Below, piece after piece: positions 59,749 to 64,000 of a stretch of 64,000 nucleotides of DNA. Numbering within the stretch: the first letter of the stretch is position 1; each line of letters starts with the position of its first letter. A model generated the notes under the pieces. The model made no database searches. It was not told the origin of the DNA and saw only the letters and a program-made list of their open reading frames with translations. Both the position numbers and the translations under genes were made by a program. Origin of the DNA: Magnetospirillum sulfuroxidans (GTDB lineage: Bacteria > Pseudomonadota > Alphaproteobacteria > Rhodospirillales > Magnetospirillaceae); assembly GCF_018224925.1 (NCBI RefSeq), contig NZ_JAGTUF010000013.1, forward strand, positions 1 to 64,000, read 5' to 3'.

Positions 59749-60285
59749 ATGAGCGAACTGATGGCCGCCTGGCGAGAGAAAAAAACACAAGAGGCCATCG
59801 CTCTGCACGATCGCCTGCGCCTCGCCGTGCAGAGCGGGCGGGTGCACATCTATACCGATCAGCGCATGTTGGATTTCCAGGGCTCGCCCGTCCATAACGG
59901 TTGGGACCATCTGATGCCGTTGATGGTGATGATGGTGCTGGCCTTGGTCATCTTGCTGGCCACCGGGGTGGCCTTCGGCATCGTCGCCATGACCATCGGC
60001 GCCCTGGCCCATCTGCTGGGCATCAAGCACTTCATCGCCTGGCGCATCCGTCACCGCACCACCGCCTATATGCTGGAAACCGCCCATCACTGGCATCAGA
60101 TCTGGCAATTGGGCGGGATCGCCATCTATATGCCCGACAGCAACGAGCCGCCCTGTCTGGCGCCGCGCGGCGATTGGCGCAAATTCGCCCAGCGCAATTT
60201 ATCCGATGATCCGGCGGCGGCGGCGGCCACCCCGGCCGAGACCGACATGCCCGATGCCGCCGCCGGCGAAATCCTGCCGCCATGA
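59749..60285 (+). CDS. hypothetical membrane protein
   Basis: A 178-residue protein with two adjacent hydrophobic stretches in the middle (about 58-95: LMPLMVMMVLALVILLATGV and the next 20 residues) and otherwise polar ends. No family recognised. It sits between mltA and an Smr-domain gene, overlapping the latter by four bases, so it belongs to the same transcript. Confidence 0.75.
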   Translation: MSELMAAWREKKTQEAIALHDRLRLAVQSGRVHIYTDQRMLDFQGSPVHNGWDHLMPLMVMMVLALVILLATGVAFGIVAMTIGALAHLLGIKHFIAWRIRHRTTAYMLETAHHWHQIWQLGGIAIYMPDSNEPPCLAPRGDWRKFAQRNLSDDPAAAAATPAETDMPDAAAGEILPP

Positions 60286-60854
60286 GCGGCGATTATCCGG
60301 CCGGCCACCGTCCGCGCCGCCGTGCGGTGACCCCGGATGAAGCCCGAATCTGGCGCGCCGTCATCCGCGACGTCGCCCCCTTGCCCGGGCGCGACCTGCC
60401 GGCCGAGGAAACGGACGAAGCCGCGCCGCTGCCGCCATCAACGCCGCCGCCACCGGCCTACCCGCCGGCGCCGCCAGCGCCGCCACCCAAGCCGCGTGTC
60501 GCCCTGCCCGATCTTAGTCACGGCAACACCCCCGGCCTAGATCGCCGTTCATCCGAACGGATGAAAAAGGGCGACATGGTCATCGACGCCTCGCTTGATC
60601 TGCATGGCATGACCCAGGATTCGGCCCATGGGGCGTTGCTGTCCTTTGTTGGCCGCGCCTATGAAAGCGGCCGCCGCTGCGTGCTGGTCATCACCGGCAA
60701 GGGCAAGCAGGGACCAGGAATTTTGCGGGCCCAGGTCCCGCGCTGGCTCAATCAAAGCCCGCTGCGGGAACGCATCTTGGGGTTTTCCCACGCCCGGCCC
60801 CAGCATGGCGGCGAGGGGGCCCTGTATGTGCTGATCAAGCGAAAACGGGCATGA
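60282..60854 (+). CDS. Smr domain protein
   Basis: A 190-residue protein with a Pro-rich N-terminal half (PPPPAYPPAPPAPPPK) and a C-terminal Smr domain: LDLHGMTQDSAHGALL with the DLHG motif and LVITGKGKQGPGILRAQVP with the TGKG loop. Smr domains are RNA or DNA endonuclease or binding modules. It overlaps neighbours by four bases on each side, so its translation is coupled. Confidence 0.92.
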   Translation: MSGDYPAGHRPRRRAVTPDEARIWRAVIRDVAPLPGRDLPAEETDEAAPLPPSTPPPPAYPPAPPAPPPKPRVALPDLSHGNTPGLDRRSSERMKKGDMVIDASLDLHGMTQDSAHGALLSFVGRAYESGRRCVLVITGKGKQGPGILRAQVPRWLNQSPLRERILGFSHARPQHGGEGALYVLIKRKRA

Positions 60855-61213
60855 CCCCCTTCGGCGCCCGCATTCGCTGCTTGCGTGAGATCAAGGGCAT
60901 CGCCCTGAAAACCATGGCCGCCGACCTGCACGTCTCCTCCGCCTATTTGTCGGCGCTGGAACATGGTCATCGCGGTCGCCCCGCCCCCGGTCTGGTCATG
61001 CAGATCGCCGGCTATTTCGGCCTGATCTGGGACGAGGCCGAGGATCTCAAACGCTTGGCCGAGCTGTCGCATCCGCGCGTCACCATTGATAGCGCCGGAC
61101 TAAGCCCCGACCGCACCGAACTGGCCAACCGACTGGCGGAATCTATCCGCACCCTTTCCGACCAGACGGTGATCGAGGTGCTGGCACGGCTACGCGACGA
61201 TCAGAACCACTGA
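60851..61213 (+). CDS. HTH (XRE-type) regulator
   Basis: A 120-residue protein with an N-terminal XRE helix-turn-helix (FGARIRCLREIKGIALKTMA, then VSSAYLSALEHGHRGRP). The C-terminal half is helical. It is the last gene of the Tim44-mltA-Smr group and overlaps the convergent J-like gene by 13 bases. The target is unknown. Confidence 0.88.
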   Translation: MTPFGARIRCLREIKGIALKTMAADLHVSSAYLSALEHGHRGRPAPGLVMQIAGYFGLIWDEAEDLKRLAELSHPRVTIDSAGLSPDRTELANRLAESIRTLSDQTVIEVLARLRDDQNH

Positions 61214-62640
61214 GCAAACAGCCAGATCACCAGCAGAACGGCCGTGGCGGGGATCCCCGACGACATTCTTGGCGGGAGCCAGCGCAAGACGGCGTCAGCT
61301 TCGCGCACAACCATCTCGGCAACCACCATCAACAATGCGGCCAGCATCAGGCCGAACCAGAAGCCGTCAAAGCTCAGAATCCGTTCAACCACCGGCCGGA
61401 ATAACGACAATTCCTGCAGCCCGCGCAAGCCCGCCCCGATGAAAGCCAGAGTGGAAACCCCCCAAATGAGTGAGGAGGTGAACTTGAGCATGGTGACGCA
61501 GACCAGCCCGGCAATCGCCAAGCTGAGGCCGGTGAGCACGATCAACGGAGTAAAGGCCGCCATCACCGCCATCACGGCAATCAAAACAGCGATTGCCGCC
61601 AAACGCCACCGACGGCTCCACCCCAGTGGGACCGGCTGACTGATCGGCTGGAAACCGTAGATCACACTCAGCTTGAAACTGGCAATGGACAGAATCAAAG
61701 CGTTCATGATCTTAGCCGGAGCGCCCAGGGCTCTTAGGAAATCACCCATGCTGACTTCCGGGTAGCCGGGCGAACGCACCCACAGCACCAAGCCCAGCAA
61801 GATCAGATTCAGGCGCAACATATGCAGGGCAAGCACCCCGCCGTCACACCCCACCAGATTCCAAAACCGAATGACATTGTCGCCGAACACCAACCGGGCC
61901 ACCGGCGGCGGGAATTGCGACAGATAGGCTGCAACATTGGCCGCCCCCTTCCACCGCAGGGCATAGGCCCAGGCCTTTGGACCCGCCCCCCAACGCAACA
62001 AATTTTGGGCCAATGGCGGTACGTCCGGCCCGCCCTCATCCACCACCCGACGCAGTTGCGCGGCCTGGAGAATCTGTTGCAGCACGTCCACCGGGATGTG
62101 CAATTGGGCCAGCCGGCGGCATTCAGCAACGTCATCCCAATGAAAAGACGCGGCCAGGATCGCCACGGTTTCGGACGACACCGCTCCAGGTGCCGCGATC
62201 ACGCAGCGGGCCAGAATCGCCGACAGCCGATCCTTGACCTCCAGCTTCCACAGCGCGGGACTTTCGACCAGTTCGCGCGCCAGCGCCGCCGGTTCCAAAG
62301 CCAACAACGCCTGGGCCAATGCCTGCGGGTCATCATTGTCACGCCGAGCAAGGGTCCATGGCTCTGGTTCCATCTCGCTTGGCGCAGGGGACGCAGGCGG
62401 CGCAGGGGGCCTATCATCGCCCTCCGGTGATGCGGCGACGAAAACAGGGGCGATAGGCTGCCCGTCCTGATCCGTCGCCCAGGCCTGGGCTATTTCATAG
62501 GCTTGGCGCAATCGGGCAAAGCCTTCGGCATCATCCTCGGGCCGGCAGGATTTCAGCCGGACGGCATAGGCGCGCTTGATGGCGCGGCGATCGCCGGGAC
62601 CATCCATCCCCAGCTCGTTCCAGGGGAAATCGACGCTCAT
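61201..62640 (-). CDS. J-like domain membrane protein, DjlB/DjlC-like
   Basis: A 479-residue protein from the ATG at 62640. An N-terminal J-like domain (residues about 5-60: [20 protein letters not shown], then [10 protein letters not shown]) has RPED where HPD is normal. A helical middle part is followed by five to seven hydrophobic segments in the last 200 residues. Length, topology and its place next to an Hsp70 gene match E. coli DjlB/DjlC, co-chaperones of HscC. Its start overlaps the Hsp70 stop by four bases. Confidence 0.82.
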   Translation of the reverse strand: MSVDFPWNELGMDGPGDRRAIKRAYAVRLKSCRPEDDAEGFARLRQAYEIAQAWATDQDGQPIAPVFVAASPEGDDRPPAPPASPAPSEMEPEPWTLARRDNDDPQALAQALLALEPAALARELVESPALWKLEVKDRLSAILARCVIAAPGAVSSETVAILAASFHWDDVAECRRLAQLHIPVDVLQQILQAAQLRRVVDEGGPDVPPLAQNLLRWGAGPKAWAYALRWKGAANVAAYLSQFPPPVARLVFGDNVIRFWNLVGCDGGVLALHMLRLNLILLGLVLWVRSPGYPEVSMGDFLRALGAPAKIMNALILSIASFKLSVIYGFQPISQPVPLGWSRRWRLAAIAVLIAVMAVMAAFTPLIVLTGLSLAIAGLVCVTMLKFTSSLIWGVSTLAFIGAGLRGLQELSLFRPVVERILSFDGFWFGLMLAALLMVVAEMVVREADAVLRWLPPRMSSGIPATAVLLVIWLFAQWF

Positions 62641-64000
62641 AACGGGGCGACTTGATCGAATTGGGCCAGCCATTGAGCGAAATGATGACGAGCATGGCGA
62701 ATGCGGTCGTTATCCTGACTTTCCAATTCCGAGCGAAACGCCACCAGACAGGTCATCACCGCCTGACGGTCCTCGCCCAGAAACTCTTCGTATAGCCGCT
62801 CGGCCCGAGTGATCAGCGCCAGATTGGCCTGCTGTTCGCGCGGATGCAGTTTCAGCGCCGCCAAGGCGGTCAGCCGTCGCTCGATTTCCTCGGCCGACAG
62901 CAGGCCGGGATTTTGTTCGATGACCATGCGCGTGGTGTTTTGGCTCACCACCAAGGTCGCCTCGACCTCCAGCAGGCCATTGACGTCATAGGTGAAACGC
63001 ACTACCACCGGCATCTGTTGCGGTTCATCGAAGGGCGGCAATTGCAATTTCAGCGCGCCGAGCAGGATGTTGTTGGCGACACGCGGCGATTCGCCTTGAA
63101 AGATGCGCAGCTCCAATTCCTTCTGATCGCGCTGCAACGGAACGAAGGTCTGCTCGCGGCTGGCCGGAATGGTGGTATTGCGTTCGATCAAGGGCTGAAA
63201 GGTGCCGGACAGCCAATTGCCATCACTGCCGGCCATCACCGTCTCGACCCCCAGGGTATAGGGGCAGACATCGGTGATGACCGTTTCCTCCAAGGCTGCG
63301 TGGCGGCTTTTCAATCCGGCCATGGCGGTAGCCCCCAGGCCGATGGCTTCGTCGGGATTGAGATGACGCAACGGCAGCCGGCCGAACAACGTGCCGACCA
63401 TGCGCACCACCATGGGCATGCGTGAGGCACCGCCCACCACCACCACTTCGTCGATTTGGTCCGCCGACAACCGGGCGTCACGCATGGCCCGCTGGATAGG
63501 CGCGCGCATGCGCTCGACCAAGGGCGCGGCGGCGGCGATGAAACGTTCCTGTGACACCCGCCAGCAATGACTGGCGCCGTCGATGGGCAAATCCACCTCG
63601 ATGTCAGGCTCGCGGCTCAACCGTTTCTTCACCGTCTCCAAGCGATTGCGCAATACGGCGACGTCACCGCCGGCCAGCGTGCTGGCGTCCAACTTCAAAT
63701 CGGCCAGGGCCAACTCGGCCAGCAGGTCGACGAAATCCTCGCCGCCAAGGAAATTGTCACCTGCGCTGGCATGCACCTCGACCACACCATCGAACAGTTC
63801 CAGCACCGAGACATCGAAAGTGCCGCCGCCCAAATCCACCACCAAAAAGCGCGATTCGGCATCGCGCTGGTCCAGGCCATAGGCCAGAGCGGCGGCGGTG
63901 GGCTCGTTGATCAGCCGTTCGACCCGGATGCCGGCCAAGGTGGCGGCGTTGCGGGTGGCTTTGCGTTGCGCGTCGCTGAAATAAGCCGGGACGCTGATCA
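62637..64000 (-). CDS. Hsp70-family chaperone, HscC-like (partial, runs off the right edge)
   Basis: The C-terminal three quarters of an Hsp70; coding continues to the window edge ([20 protein letters not shown] at the very end). Visible: [15 protein letters not shown], the phosphate-2 loop [18 protein letters not shown], and [17 protein letters not shown] of the ATPase, then the substrate domain with [10 protein letters not shown], and a short lid. The compact C-terminus and linked DjlB/C-like J protein suggest HscC rather than DnaK. It lacks its N-terminus only because of the window end. Confidence 0.9.
   Translation of the reverse strand, partial: ISVPAYFSDAQRKATRNAATLAGIRVERLINEPTAAALAYGLDQRDAESRFLVVDLGGGTFDVSVLELFDGVVEVHASAGDNFLGGEDFVDLLAELALADLKLDASTLAGGDVAVLRNRLETVKKRLSREPDIEVDLPIDGASHCWRVSQERFIAAAAPLVERMRAPIQRAMRDARLSADQIDEVVVVGGASRMPMVVRMVGTLFGRLPLRHLNPDEAIGLGATAMAGLKSRHAALEETVITDVCPYTLGVETVMAGSDGNWLSGTFQPLIERNTTIPASREQTFVPLQRDQKELELRIFQGESPRVANNILLGALKLQLPPFDEPQQMPVVVRFTYDVNGLLEVEATLVVSQNTTRMVIEQNPGLLSAEEIERRLTALAALKLHPREQQANLALITRAERLYEEFLGEDRQAVMTCLVAFRSELESQDNDRIRHARHHFAQWLAQFDQVAPL

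Overview
The window is a high-GC alphaproteobacterial chromosome segment. Its core gene content (thrS-infC, gap and pgk, argG, thyX, cobT/cobS, secB-fxsA, a Tim44-like adaptor, mltA, a J-protein/Hsp70 pair) fits Rhodospirillales and looks most like Magnetospirillum or a close relative. The genus is inferred from gene content and protein style only.

Layout. Positions 1 to about 28.66 kb are accessory DNA made of two elements side by side at one tRNA-Ser(CGA) gene. The intact tRNA is at 28568-28657 (minus strand). A perfect 62-nt copy of its 3' part is at 10274-10335, and each copy has a tyrosine integrase gene just to its left. The left element, whose far end lies outside the window, carries a type I restriction-modification operon (hsdM-hsdS-hsdR plus a YgjP-like metallopeptidase), two or three small genes and a frameshifted integrase. 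The right element (10.27-28.63 kb, about 18.3 kb) looks like an integrative mobilizable element. It has an integrase, an excisionase-like HTH protein, a Rep-like protein, a MobC-like protein, a large HEN-type relaxase fused to LPD7 and TOPRIM domains with an mbeD-like gene nested inside it in another frame, a DEDDh exonuclease and a lone DotA/TraY protein. Its cargo looks defensive: a Fic protein behind a promoter overlapped by a perfect palindrome, a ribbon-helix-helix protein, an AT-rich protein with a HEPN-type RNYISH motif, and a four-gene cassette (small membrane protein, ImmA/IrrE peptidase, beta-family protein, convergent sce7726-family nuclease-like protein). That cassette is the best candidate here for an undescribed system.

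From 28.66 kb to the end the DNA is ordinary core chromosome: infC (apparently starting at ATA) and thrS; a CreA protein and a long unknown protein; a DUF6165 protein with two family-9 glycosyltransferases; a trypsin-like protease; pgk and gap separated by a terminator; a LuxR-type response regulator; an SPCA-like P-type ATPase coupled to a thin [2Fe-2S] protein; argG; a coiled-coil protein ending in a J-like HPD motif; rmuC; a DUF4139 protein; a lone cNMP-binding domain with a RatA/COQ10 protein; thyX; cobT, cobS and a cobC-like phosphatase; a MoxR/VWA pair; secB; fxsA; a Tim44-like protein, mltA, a membrane protein, an Smr protein and an HTH regulator; then a J-like membrane protein and an Hsp70 that runs off the right edge.

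Limits. All identifications rest on reading motifs and family resemblance by eye. No database search was run. Promoter and operator calls are pattern-based.
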